This document shows positions 24,885 through 36,829 of a DNA stretch of 64,000 bases, piece after piece. The notes beneath the pieces are model-generated. The model saw only the letters and a list, made by a program, of their open reading frames with translations, ran no database searches and was not told the origin of the DNA. Made by a program: the position numbers and the translations under genes. Source of the stretch: Epiperipatus broadwayi (taxonomy: Eukaryota; Onychophora; Udeonychophora; Euonychophora; Peripatidae); the NCBI GenBank assembly GCA_028023455.1, contig JAQFVV010012398.1, positions 8,206,682 through 8,270,681 on the forward strand, given 5' to 3'. Positions within the stretch are counted from its first letter, which is position 1; each line of letters begins with the position of its first letter.

Positions 24885-27796
24885 ATGATTAAAATAAAGT
24901 AAATACACATTATTGTTTTACAAATAAATTACTCATACTATTAAAATATTAAATAAAATGATTTTTTTTCATTGAATTTTATTTTCTTTAAAGTTCCTGT
25001 CATAATTAATAATAAAGCCATTTATTGAAACATTTTATAATGATACTCTTTAATTTTAAAATACATTCATTCACATAAAACATTCTTACAAACTCGCATA
25101 TTTGAATATTATGCTAAAAACTTTATATTATTATTAAGTGTAATTTAAATCATCTAGGTGAAATAATAGTCACTACTATACCACAAATATTTTTAAATAT
25201 TTTATTCCTGTTGCAATTAATGCTGTAATTTTTTATTCTGTCTATTCTTTCAAACTTAACTTTATGTGTGTGTGTGTGTGTATTTTTTTCAATGAAATTT
25301 TAATCACGATAACAAAATTTGATACATATAAATTTTAGAATGTTGTGTATTTATAAAATCTGCATGCGGAAAAATCTTGGATAAATATAATAATTTACTT
25401 CACTAGGTAGAAGAATTGATAATATTAATATCACTTCCAATCATTTTATTTGCAACAAGAATAATAGTAATTAACAATAATACTTGCTTTATTTATAAGC
25501 CAATAAAAATTATTTAGAATTTATGATTGTGACTATTAATTTTGACGTTAAAATATTATTACAATATATATATATTAAAATGAAAGCTGGAATAAAATCT
25601 TTTGTTTTAATTATTTAATTATAATTTATTACTGTTACTTTTTATTTGCAAAGTTCATGTTTTGAATTTATATCTTTTAATGAAATTTATCTCAAAGATA
25701 AATATTTGATGTAGAATTTTTTTTATTATTGCTATTAAAAAAATACAACTGAAATAAATAAATGAGTTTGTTTTAAAACAACATATTTGAAAGGTTGGCT
25801 AGTTATTTTCTCTTTTTGACTGAATTAATTTTTTTAAAATATCTAAATTTGCTACAGTACTTTATGTAATAGATTACTACTAAGAATTTAAAAAATGCAC
25901 AAGAAGTAATTTTGTTTATTTGTATCATTTTAATTTGATTATGATCTTTTCTTCTTTCTCTCTCAATAACAATTAAATGAAAATGATATACAGTAGGGGT
26001 AAGACTTGCCAAAAGCAATTTCAGTCAATTTTTTTTTAAACTAAAATTTAGAAAAAATATTACACTTAAGTAGTCTAATTATATATGTGGGTATATATAT
26101 TGAAATGAAATATATGCACATAATTTTGAAATTAATAAACTGATAAAAATTAATACTAATCAAATGCAAAAGATATAATATTAAAGTCACATAAAGTTGA
26201 ATATCATAATGATTTCTATTATTTCAAGCAGAAGTATCATGCAATCAAGTGTTTTAAAAAAAACTAAAGAATTTAAAATTTTATTTTGTTAAAAAATTTT
26301 TATTTTTATTTACTTTCTTTGCATAGAAGATTGATTAATTAACAGATGCAAAAAACACATACCATTTTTATATGCGATTATTTTTTAAACACTAATATAT
26401 ATATATTATTACTAAAATATAACCATATTTATCATTGCTATTATGTTAGAGACTTATATGTTAAAATGTATTAAATCAGTAGTTTGTGCAGTATTTGATA
26501 AATTATAGTTATCAGTACTCTGTATAGTTTTAATAAGTTAAATTTTGTGAAAATAAATGTAGTTTATTAAAATTAACAAGATCATAAATAATTTAAATTG
26601 TGCCATTGTTTTATATATAAATAGAATAAATTTAGTCAGAATCAAATTAAATTAGAAAATAATAACCTGAGTTTTTTATTCTCATCATTTGTTCACCAGT
26701 TATTATTAGAATTAAAAAATAGTACAATGAGATATCCAGTTGGGACTTTTATATATTCTATATCAGCATCTTGCTAATTCACATACCCACGATCTAAAAG
26801 TAAAATAATAAATTTTATCTAGATATTGCATAAAAATGTATATATATATTTCAATATTTATATCTGTAAAATAAATAAAATCTTTAAATTAATTTATATA
26901 CAAAATCTCTTAAATTATATGTAAGATACAAAAGTTGAAATCATTTATGATAAATACTAATAATATATCAATTGAATAGCATAAATTAAATTATAAATAA
27001 TATTGTTGTTAACAGTCAATATTTCTACTATGTTAAATAGAAAATCAATTTTAAATTGTCCAGAAAATATTTAAAATTTCATTTTCATAATCACTTTTAC
27101 TCTCTTATCAGTAAACGAAGATAATCAATCTATCTACGATCATTGCCAAAAAATTTATTTAAATTCATATAATTTAAACAAATATTAAAATATATATTAA
27201 AGATTTATGGTTTGGTTACAACAGAAGTGGTTTAGAAAGCTATAATTTTTTTAAAAAAACATGGACAAACATAAAAATAATATTAATAAACCATGGGTTT
27301 TTATGCCTTATGTCTATAAAAATAATAAACATAATTAATAATAATTGTAAAAATAAATTTTATACTGAATATAAATCATAAATTAATTTAAATAAAATTA
27401 TGGTAGAATAGTTGTATAAACATAAGCTATTCATATAAATTCAGTCTATGTGTGGAATATAGCAACAATCCAATTTGTCTATTTGTTTATCTTTATGAGA
27501 TAATCTAACACATATTTTATTTAAAAGAATAAGAAAAAAAACAGATATTAATTCATCAAGATGTGATGTTTTAATAAGTCATCTAATGGCCATTTTGTTA
27601 AAATTTTCTGCTTTTTATTTTTTGTAATAGATTGTCATTCACCATTACATATTATGATAATTATAACTTTAAAAATGAAAAGTTATTTTAAAATTAATAT
27701 ATCAACTTTGCACATAAAGAAAAAAAATTAAAAAACAATAGTTGTTTTTTTTTTTAGGATAAATAATAAAGATAATTTTTATATGTTAAATGTTTT
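24885..27796. other. A+T-rich non-coding stretch
   Basis: Contains a (TG)9 microsatellite at 25265-25282. No gene is recognised on either strand. Confidence 0.6.
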
Positions 27797-28020
27797 ATTT
27801 ATTGTGCACTAAAATGAAAACAAAATTATTTTTTTAACCACAATTTGGGTATTTAGATTTAAAATCAAATAAAAGCATGAGGGGTGAGAGGTTCAGAAAT
27901 TAATTTAGTCAATCCCTTATAATGAAAAGTAGGGATTGACTTAATTAATTTCTGGATACTTCTAAAAAACCCAATTGTGGTTGAAGAAACATTTTTTTAA
28001 TTTTTAGTGCATGGTAAATA
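27797..28020. repeat. Foldback element
   Basis: Nearly the whole 224 bp is an imperfect palindrome. Outer 'attgtgcactaaaat' pairs with 'atttttagtgcatggt', middle 'aaccacaatttgggt' with 'acccaattgtggtt', and inner 'agaaattaatttagtcaatccct' type sequence with 'agggattgacttaattaat'. The loop is only about 13 bp. Non-coding. Confidence 0.85.
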
Positions 28021-28102
28021 ATAGCATCTAATATTTAAAAAATGTATCTCTATTATTTTTAAATTTTTATTATTGGCACAGTAAATAAAAATGGAAAACA
28101 AT

Positions 28103-28556
28103 ATTGTACTTTAAATTGATTTGACTATAGTTGATGTCTACATCACTACATATTTTTGCAATGAGTTAAAATGTATACCCCTTATGTATACATCATATTT
28201 AGTTATGTATACATACATAATAATGTGTATATAAGTGATTAAAATATAAAACATTCTTTCAAGTGAAAGAGTTTGGCAACTTTGCTTTTGATTGGAAATT
28301 TTTATTTTACAAAATGCTTATCAAAACTATACTGTACTTTAAATCAATTTCACTCATATAGTATATATATATGACTAGATAAATTTTAAAGTAAGTTAAT
28401 ATGTATACTCTTTATGTATATATCATATGTAGTATGTGTACATAGTTAAATATGTATAGGAAATTAGTAAATAACTTTTCTGTTTAAAATTATTTGATAT
28501 TTTTCTTTTTATTTGAAAAAAATTTTTTTTTAAAAAAGCTTAACAAAACTATATTA
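28103..28556. repeat. Tandem repeat, two ~228-bp units
   Basis: Unit 1 (about 28103-28330) and unit 2 (28331-28556) share 'tgtactttaaat.gattt', 'gtatac.ctttatgtata.atcata', 'aagtgatt/aaattagt' and 'cttatcaaaactata', with divergence. The beginning of a third unit ('aaaactatattataaac') follows. It is an old tandem duplication or satellite fragment. Confidence 0.6.
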
Positions 28557-29378
28557 TAAACAAACTTTCTTATTACTTAAAAAAGTTTCTATACCACCCT
28601 ATTATAAGACTTACTTAAAACAAATGAAAGTACTAAGAAAAATTTTAAATTTGAAATATCACAATATTCAATACTTTCCTGCCCTCTGTTTCATATCTAA
28701 GAGACTAGATGACTTATCAAAAACATTGATGTTCCATATGTGGAAACCACAATTTTAAAATTTCCTTCTTACTTTATAATGATCAAAAGTTTACAAATTA
28801 ACCTACCAACAATCAAGCCAATTTTCCAACTTCAATAAAAGCACTTAAAATATATGTGTATTTTTAACAAATTAAAAATTATTTTCACCAATTTCCTATC
28901 ACTAAAACAAATATTTTTAAAGAATATATTAAGATAATAAAATTATTTTTAGCAATACTAACAATTTTTTTATAATTGCAAAATGTCAGAAAATAATAGC
29001 TATCTATTAATAGAGACTTTTTTACATTAATGAGTTATGTTTTTATAAAAACCAAATACATTCAAATAAATTCTGAAAACAAATATTTCTTTAAATTTTA
29101 CAAAAATAATAAACAAAAATTTGAAAACTTATAATTTTAAATTTTAAGATTTTAACAATATTCAAGTTGTGCAAAGAACAATGATTATTTTTGAATATAA
29201 TGCCTTTGATTTGAAAGCACCTCCACTAAGTTTATTTTATTTTTCTCTGTACAATCCTGACATTTTTCCAGCAAGTGAAAGAAAAACAGTCAATCAAATG
29301 CTTCAAATAACTACAATTGAACCACTCTGAATGACTGAAGTATCATAAAGTCATACAAAGTAATTTAGAAATCAAACA
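28557..29378. other. A+T-rich non-coding stretch
   Basis: Nothing recognisable. Confidence 0.6.
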
Positions 29379-31000
29379 ATAGTCAAAACATTATAATTAA
29401 TTAAGAAATGGGTTCAAAATGTAGTTTTAAAAAATAAAATAAAAGATTGTGTTATATTTTCTTTGAAAAGAGAATAAAGTTTTGCCTTGAGAATGGAATA
29501 GGAAAAGATTTATAAACTCTTTTTTTAAAAAAAAATAATATGGAAAGTTAGAATAAAATTTGTTTGTAAAAGGAAATGTTCAAAAATGTAATTAATTCAA
29601 AAGATGGCTGATTAAATTAATTAAAAGAAAAACATGTAAACTATCTCATAAAAGTGATAGTAGATTAATATAAAGAAGATTATTTAGTGCGGAATGTAAA
29701 AATCAATTAGATTAACAAAATGTAAAAATTAATTAAGAAAAAACAGATTTATGTTATGATCAAAATTAAAAAACAACAATAAGGAATTAAAACAATGAAA
29801 GAAAAAAGTAAATAAAGTCACTGTGTACTATTGTTATTTAGTCAAAGCTGCAATCTGTAATTCATTCCACTCTTAAGTCTACAGACTTAATCAGTCAGAG
29901 CTGCAATTGTCTAGGTCATTCCTCTTTTCAATCTATAATTCAGTTCAGTCTGAGTTCAGTTCAAGTTCCCACCTTCATTTTGTGATTGAACTAGTTCAGT
30001 CTTCATTCTGTTATTGATTTAGTTTGGATTATTATTATTCAGCTCAGACAGAATGCAAAATGCAGAGAGCTTTCCATTGAGAATCCAAACAACTAGAGAT
30101 CCAGATTCTCAGAAACCGTAATGGAGTAGTAAGCCAGTAAATTACTACTGCAGTCAACATCAATGCAAAAACCACAGAACTAGCAACATCCATTGCTAGA
30201 CCATCTTTAGGAGTGTTTGACAACTTCATGTCCTAGTGCTCATCAAAATCAACTATACTCACCTGTCACCAATACCCATAACAAATATCTAAGCCCTAAA
30301 GGAGACACCACCACAGACTCTCTGTCCGATTGCTGAGCCAAAGAAATGAAGATAAGCCCTGGAACCATCGATGGAGATCAAAAAGCCAACTGGCTGGAAA
30401 ATTCACACAAATGAAAACCTAGATAAAGATACTATTAAATAACAGTCTATAGGCACTTTATATTATTTTAAATGAACTTTAATTAATGAAGGACTATCAT
30501 AATTTAGTTTGAGTAATTTTTGTTTTGTAAATATCAATATTATATTGTTATATTATATTAGAGATATGTATGTTTAAATAAATATTAATGTTTGCTTAAA
30601 TATTATTTGGTCTATTCTCTTACTCTCTTGTCACTATATCACTATTAATTTAAGAGTATAGTTATTATTATGTGTTAAGTTAAATATGCTAGACCCAGAT
30701 TTAAGAGTATGAGCTAGCCTGGGATAAGTCAAGCACTGGATTGTGTGCCTAACATCTGAAGTATACTGACTATATAACATATGTTTGGCTGTTGCCTGAG
30801 TTTGATCATCAAAACAAATAAAATGTTTGGGATGGCAGGGTTTGAATCCAATAGACAAGGTGGATCATGGTTTGGAAATGTGATCATGTTATGCTTTCAT
30901 AGATTGATCTGCCATGGGTATCATTGATTGCTATGTGATTAATTGTATACTCCCTTCTGATTGAAGGGCCCATCCATTCCCATAGTGTTAAAGCCAAAAG
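29379..31000 (+). repeat. Long direct repeat, copy A (candidate LTR)
   Basis: The repeat is about 1.62 kb and matches 32698-33878 plus 38702-39138 in the same orientation, roughly 85% identical by eye. Shared landmarks are 'gaataaagttttgccttgag', 'gatcaaaaagccaac', 'tgaactttaatta', 'aataaatattaatgtttg', 'gggataagtcaag' and 'gatcatgttatgctttcat'. An LTR-like layout is suggested by a TATA-like position (degraded here, intact in copy B) about 430 bp from the 5' edge and an AATAAA further on. It lacks clear TG...CA ends, so a duplicated dispersed repeat is equally possible. Both copies contain a GGTTTGAATCC-like box near the 3' end (30846-30856). Confidence 0.7.
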
Positions 31001-32697
31001 ATAAATGGTTATATATTATAAAAGGTATTTAAACTCTGTTAAACAACACATATTTATGGGAGACCCTGTTCAAATGCCATACAATGTGGGTGCCGAAGTG
31101 CCATAAATTGACCCAGCATAATCAAAGTTAAAAAAGTAAAATTGTAATTAAAATTAAATTTAAAAAAAGTTTGAAACTAAAATTCGAAATAAATTGCTAA
31201 ATTGTATAGTTACAAAAAAAATTAAAAATGGTGAGCAGTGTGAGAAGAGAAATGGACCAAGGCAAGCAAATTATATTATTTTGTATATAAGATAGCTAAT
31301 AATTAAAATAATGAAAAATATAAAATGATAAGAGTAAGATATGTAAATAAAAAGGAAAGAGTAGAAAATATGGTCAGAAATGATAAATAATTTATTACTG
31401 GGGGTTTGAAGTTTGTCATGGTCAAACAATTTGATTGATTTAAAATATTCAAAAATAAATAAAATAAAATGTTTTTTAGAGTTAATAATAGAAGTAAAAT
31501 AAAAGATAGATGAAACAGAGTAAAATAAAAATATTTTAGAGAATTAATATCCAAAAATGGAAGTAAAAGAATAGTTAAATGGAAGTAGAATGAGAATTAT
31601 ATTATGATAAAGTTTAGAGTAAATGTACGATAATAAAATAATTTTTTTTATGTAGAAAATCAAATATAAGGTGATAAAAATAAATAAGTTAAATAAAATG
31701 TATAATGAATAAAATAAAAAGTTATAATAATAAATAGAATTTTTCATGAAATCTAAAAGAATAAATAAAGCATATAATAAATAAAATGAAATCCATAATA
31801 AAATAAATAAAATATTTCAAGTGAGTGTAGATTGTATGTAGGTTATTAAAGTTATAGAGGGGGGAAGTGTAGATAAAGATTGATGAAGTACTAAATGTAG
31901 GTTGCTGTTGTATGAATTTAAGATCTGTAATGGGCTAAATGGAAAGGATCATCTGATAGAATGAGGTTCCAGTATAAAGATTCTGGACTCATCCATCATG
32001 CTGGGAAAAGTCATCCCAGTCTCTTATCTAAAAAAATATTTATCCTGGAAAATAAATCCAGGTAAGCCACAAAGCAGTTCATTGAAAGGAAAATTTCCAA
32101 CATGTTATAATAAGCCTTGTTTTTGGCATAAGTCAAATGGTTAGTGGATGAATACTGCCACTTGCAGTGGCCCCATATTTCTAGAATGCAGACCCATTGG
32201 AGAAAGTCATGGGCTCATTTAACTTGCTAAAGTTAAAATATTTTTATTGCATAAGTTGGATATAAGCCAGATGTGTTCTGCCATTTTGCAGCATGTACCC
32301 TCTACATACACATTGGAAAAATACATGTTGTCCCTCATGGTCAATCACATATGACATAATCATTGCCACTCAATGTAGATTATGGTCTGTGAGATAGATC
32401 AGCATAAAAAATAACTGTCTGTAGTTTTTGTTGATCTGTAATCTATTGGACACTTATTTGATAAAAAATATTACATAAATAAATAAATAAAAATGGAAAA
32501 AATCAAATGGTAGAGTTAGAAAAATTAATAAATGGGGTATTAGTGCTAAAATGGGTCAAACTGATGCATTTTACCTCTCAAACTGGGAGTGTGTGTGTTG
32601 TAATGCTAACGAGTGATGTATATATAAAACTACATATATCTTGCATTATATGTTTCATAATTAAAGAAATAAATTATGATCAAATTTATTTGAAATA
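31001..32697. other. Region between repeats A and B, with a C-poor tract
   Basis: If A and B are LTRs this would be the remains of the internal region. About 31180-31830 is strikingly poor in C on the plus strand (runs of ataaaatg, gaaag, aagtag). Two minus-strand open frames there (31303-31554, 31544-31747) simply reflect that composition (Phe/Leu/Tyr/Ile-rich). At 31090-31107 'gggtgccgaagtgcc' looks vaguely like a primer-binding site but is not adjacent to a clear LTR end. No gag or pol motif was found. Confidence 0.4.
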
Positions 32698-33878
32698 ATA
32701 GTCAAACAGTTATAATTAATTAAGGAGTGGTTTTAAAATGTAGTTTTAAAACATAAAAAATAAAAAGATTGTTTTACATTTTCCTTGAAAAGAGAATAAA
32801 GTTTTGCCTTGAGAACAGGGTAGGGAAAGATTTATAAACTCTCTCCTTTTTAAAATAAGTAAGTATGGAAAGTTAGAATAAAATTTGTTTGTAAAAGAAA
32901 ATGTCCAAAAATATAATTAATTTAAAAGATGGCTGATTGAATTAATTAAAAAAAACATGTAAACTATCTCATAAAAGTGATAGTAGATTAATCTAAAAAA
33001 AGATGAGATAACATGAAATGTAAAAATCACTTAGATTAATGAAATGTAAAAATTAATTAAGAAAAAACAGATTTAAGTTATGATCAAAATTAAAAAACTA
33101 TGATAAGGAATTAAAACAATGAGAGAGAAAAAGTATATAAAGTCACTATGGCCTATTGTTATATAGTCAGGGCTTCAATCTGTAATTCAGTCAGGTCTGA
33201 TTTGTAATTCATTTTGTTCTTAACTCTGTAAATCAGTTGGGGCTGCAATCTGCTAGATCACTCCACTCTTCAATCTGTAATTCAGTTCAGTCTGAGTTCA
33301 GTTCAAGCTTCCACCTTCATTTTGAGATTGAACTAGTCTAGTGTTCATTCCATTATTGATTTCATTCAGATAATTATTATTCAGTTCAGACAAAATGCAG
33401 AATGCAGATTCAGAGCTTTCCACTGAGAATACAAACAACCAGAGATCCAGATATTTGGAAACTGTAATACAGTAGTAAGCCAGTCAATTACTGCTGCAGT
33501 CAAACATCAATGCAAAAGCCACAGAACTATCAACATCCATTGCTAGACCTTTTTTAAGAGCGTTCGACAACTTCATGCTCTAGTTCTCAGCAAAATCAAC
33601 TATATTCACCTGAAGTCCTTGCCTGAAACAAATGTCTAAGCTCTAAAGGAGACACTGTTGCATATTCTCTCTCTATTTCATTGTTGAGCCAAAAAATGAA
33701 GACAATCCCTGGAACCATCAATGGAGATCAAAAAGCCAACCAGTTGGAAAATTCACACAAATAAAAATTTACATAAATGTACTATTAAATAATGGTCTGT
33801 AGACATTTTACATTTCTTTTAAATGAACTTTAATTAAAAAAGGACTATCATAATTTAGCCTGAATAATTTCTTTTATA
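32698..33878 (+). repeat. Long direct repeat, copy B, 5' part
   Basis: This corresponds to 29379-30520 of copy A. It carries an intact TATA-like 'tatataaag' at 33134-33142. The copy is interrupted after 'cctgaataatttctttta' and resumes at about 38702 ('tgtaaatttcaatattata', against 'tgtaaatatcaatattata' in A). The interruption holds a hairpin element and an inverted LTR pair. Confidence 0.75.
33134..33142 (+). promoter_or_regulatory. TATA box in repeat copy B
   Basis: 'tatataaag' is followed by pyrimidine- and CAGTT-rich sequence. The same position in copy A reads 'taaataaag'. It fits the promoter of an LTR but has not been shown to be active. Confidence 0.35.
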
Positions 33879-34140
33879 TATATATATGTAATAAATAAAG
33901 TTTGATATCTGTATTTGTTTCACAATATATGTAATATACAAATCAGTACAATTTATATAAATTATATTCTTTTAGAAGTACTTTTGACTATACACTTTGT
34001 AGTCTTTATCAACTATATAACATAGTTGAGAAAGACTACAAAGTGTATAGTCAAAAGTACTTCTAAAAGAATATAATTTAAATAAATTGTACTGTATTTT
34101 GATATATATATTGATTTGTATATTACATATATATATATAT
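33879..34140. repeat. Hairpin element inserted in repeat B
   Basis: The core is nearly perfect: 33961-34016 and 34022-34077 pair over 56 bp with a single mismatch and a 5-nt loop. Looser pairing extends outward ('gtaatatacaaatcag' near 33931 with 'gatttgtatattac' near 34112) to terminal TA-rich ATGTAAT/ATTACAT sequence. There is no coding capacity. It is a MITE-type foldback whose transcript would be an almost ideal dsRNA hairpin. Confidence 0.88.
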
Positions 34141-34142
34141 AT

Positions 34143-36264
34143 TGTAACGATATATAGATATGTCGTTACATTAATTTAAAAGAAAAACAAAGTTCGCAAA
34201 TAAAAATAAATGTATTAAAAATCTATAAAAAAACTAGACGCTAAAATTAAAATGTTGTTAAATATATATATTCGCACAGATGCTAAACTTTAAAAATATT
34301 TTTTTTTATATAAATAAAAAAAGGTATTTGAACGTTTTTTTTTTTTTTGATAAAAAAATACAAGAGTTAAATATTAAAATATTTAATATAAGTTAAAATA
34401 AAAACAGGTATTAATTAATTCCTGTAATCTATAAATGGAAATGATTGTTTATTATTTGAAAAACAAGCTAGCCCTCAAGGCTCTTATGTAATTAAAGGGT
34501 CAGATGGAAATTAGATAAGAGAAATTAGCTGGACCAATGGAAGCACCAAGCCTTGGCTCGGACCCTAACGAAAGTGATGGATTGGTGATGTTTTGTTGTT
34601 TGAATCTGTGTGGATAATATAAAAAGGAGAAATATTGAGTATTGGGCAGTTCCAGCTGTTTGTTTTGAGAGATGGGGTAGGACGCACATACCTCACTCTC
34701 TCTCTATTTTAAAAATGAACTGATTGAGATACCTAAAGGAACCAGCTAATGCCACCCCCAGAACATTATCTTCTAAACGAGACCTCACGGGAATATAAAA
34801 CAAGAACCTGGACTCTGCTACTGTAAGCTATTAACAATGAACTTAAATTTTTTTTTAAATAATTAAGAACTTTCGTGAAAGCAATTTAAATGTTAAAATG
34901 GAATTTCTATTTGACCTTTAAGTTTAAAATCAATTGACGTTTAATTTTATATGTTTGTTATTGATAAAAAAATCATTTCCATTTATTTTAATTGTATAAA
35001 TTATTTATTGTTTAAATTTTAAATGTATGAAATTTAAGTTGTTTATAGACGCTTGCATGGATTCGTTTGCGGTTAATTATATTTTGGTTTTCATATTTGA
35101 TCAAAATATATAGACATTCGATAAATAATGAAACCTGATGGTGAGTATCTAAAATGTATTTATTCGGATGTCTTTTAAGTTATTGGTGACAACGCAAGTA
35201 TCTTATGGTGAATACTATTGGGTTACTTATAAGTTTCCCTCTGCGATTGTCGGTATCAATAATTTTGTATTTTTGATCTTTTATGCTTATTTTGAAATGT
35301 TTTTGACCGTGGAATCTATGTAATCGATCTATACCCAACATTTTAAAACAAATTGTATAAAAGTTATCTGTGCGAACATATCTAAATGATAAATTTAAGT
35401 CGGGCGTGAACGGCTATATAGTTTTGTAAGGTTATATTAAGGGAGGGTAATCTTAGGTTATTTGTTTCGTGGTTGAATTGGCTCAATGGTTTCGATATAT
35501 TTATGTAGGTAGTAAATGTAGCAGGAGATCCGCCACATGCAGGATTACATATATACGCCGCACACCCTCTGTTGCCTATGGAATTGGATAGTAAGACGCA
35601 AGACGCAATCCATTCCTATGGAGTTTTATGTTTATTGTTCTACTCGCCATCAGATGTAGCATTCCTGGTGATGGAGAGCAACAATGTCTTCTCACTATAC
35701 TGTTCAGATGTGCATTCCTGACAGTATAGTCTATTTAGTGCCATTGTATTTTCATGCTACATTGAATACATAAGTGTATTGGATGGTTGGCATCAGTTTG
35801 ACTTTGAATTTTTAGCCTAGGGTTAAATAAGGGAAGAATATTGTCTTTTCAAATGCAGATCTATATAGCCTATTCATACCCGACCCTCTAAATAAAATAT
35901 TAAACATTATAGCAAGCTATTTTAAATGTAAAATTAAAAGTTAATATAAAAATCTAAATGTTAAACTTATTCCTCGAGTTTAGAATGATTTTATATGTGC
36001 GTAAATAAATATTTTTCTGTGTTAATTTCTGGCAGTGGCTTTTATTATTTTTTTATATTTATATCTAAATTTATAGATTTTTATCTCTGCGTCTCCACTG
36101 AGCTACTGACAATGGGCTAACGATCTAAATATGTAAATAAAGTGGAATCCTAACAGCGCATATCTGCCTACTTTATAAATTTTTCTAGGCTCAAATGCCT
36201 AGATGGCGCCCTTGGTAGTGCGGTGTGGTGCGATGCGATCTCCCACTTTGTTTGGATCGTTATA
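34143..36264 (+). repeat. LTR, plus orientation (2122 bp)
   Basis: It starts 'tgtaacgat' and ends 'atcgttata', an imperfect terminal inverted repeat. A TATA box (34618-34626) is followed by a downstream pyrimidine-rich 'cctcactctctctctatttt'. Two bases after the end comes the PBS. This is typical LTR anatomy for a vertebrate- or invertebrate-type LTR retrotransposon; Gypsy or BEL cannot be distinguished without pol. Confidence 0.8.
34618..34626 (+). promoter_or_regulatory. TATA box of the LTR
   Basis: 'tataaaaag' lies about 475 bp from the LTR start. It is mirrored in the inverted copy ('ctttttatatt' near 38212-38221). It is the expected U3 promoter element, so the palindrome carries two divergently placed promoters, each directed into the spacer. 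Confidence 0.5.
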
Positions 36265-36266
36265 AT

Positions 36267-36284
36267 TGGCGCCCAACTGGGGCC
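36267..36284 (+). other. Primer-binding site, tRNA-Lys-like
   Basis: 'tggcgcccaactggggcc' follows the LTR end by two bases. It matches the complement of the tRNA-Lys(CUU) 3' end, which reads TGGCGCCCAACGTGGGGC in elements primed by that tRNA, except for one missing G. The match is my recollection of the tRNA and should be checked. It establishes the upstream arm as a true 5' LTR in plus orientation. Confidence 0.72.
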
Positions 36285-36829
36285 TTACCTCAGAGATTGA
36301 CCCTGAGAAGGGGAATTGATGATGATGAAATTTTCTATCTTTAATAAACCACTAGTATTTTTGAAAATAAATCATGCCCGCAATATTTTTTCTCAAATTA
36401 GTATAAATATATTTGTTGTATTGACGTGGAGTTACAGTTGAAGTTTTGTTTAAAAAGTGCTGCCAGTAAGAAAAAAATGCGCATATGTAGAGATAAATTT
36501 GAGGAATAAAAAGTAATAAATAAAATGTAATAATAAATCTAAATCATAAATTTTTTTTAAAAAGTCTTGTTAAACTAAAATCTAATAGTTCAACTTGCCT
36601 AAGAAATGGTAAAAGATAGGAGAAATGAAACTTGGAAGGGAGGGGGCAGAAATTTAGCTGGTAATAAGGAATCAACAGTCAACATTTTTTTTATCATTAT
36701 ATTTGTATGTAATTACTGTTTTGTCTTTTAAAAAAAAAGTTTTGTCCTTTTAAAATTTTCATATATACTGTAATCAATTTGTGTAACGTAATTAATTACT
36801 AACACTAAGTAAAGTTTTTTTTTTAATGT
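36285..36829. other. Spacer of the palindrome
   Basis: The first bases after the PBS ('ttacctcagagattgaccc') look like an untranslated leader. The rest is A+T-rich without a long frame. A purine-rich 'ggaagggagggggcag' (36636-36651) resembles a polypurine tract but is not next to an LTR start. Confidence 0.5.

Noticed and set aside
24621-24910. Two overlapping minus-strand ORFs of 80-95 codons
   Set aside because: They are the antisense of the LINE 3' end, rich in Ser/His/Pro because of its codon pattern.
31090-31107. Primer-binding site 'gggtgccgaagtgcc' after repeat A
   Set aside because: It lies about 90 bp beyond the detectable repeat end and does not match a tRNA 3' end that I can name.
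31303-31747. Adjacent minus-strand ORFs resembling membrane proteins
   Set aside because: The Phe/Leu/Ile/Tyr richness follows directly from the C-poor low-complexity tract on the plus strand.
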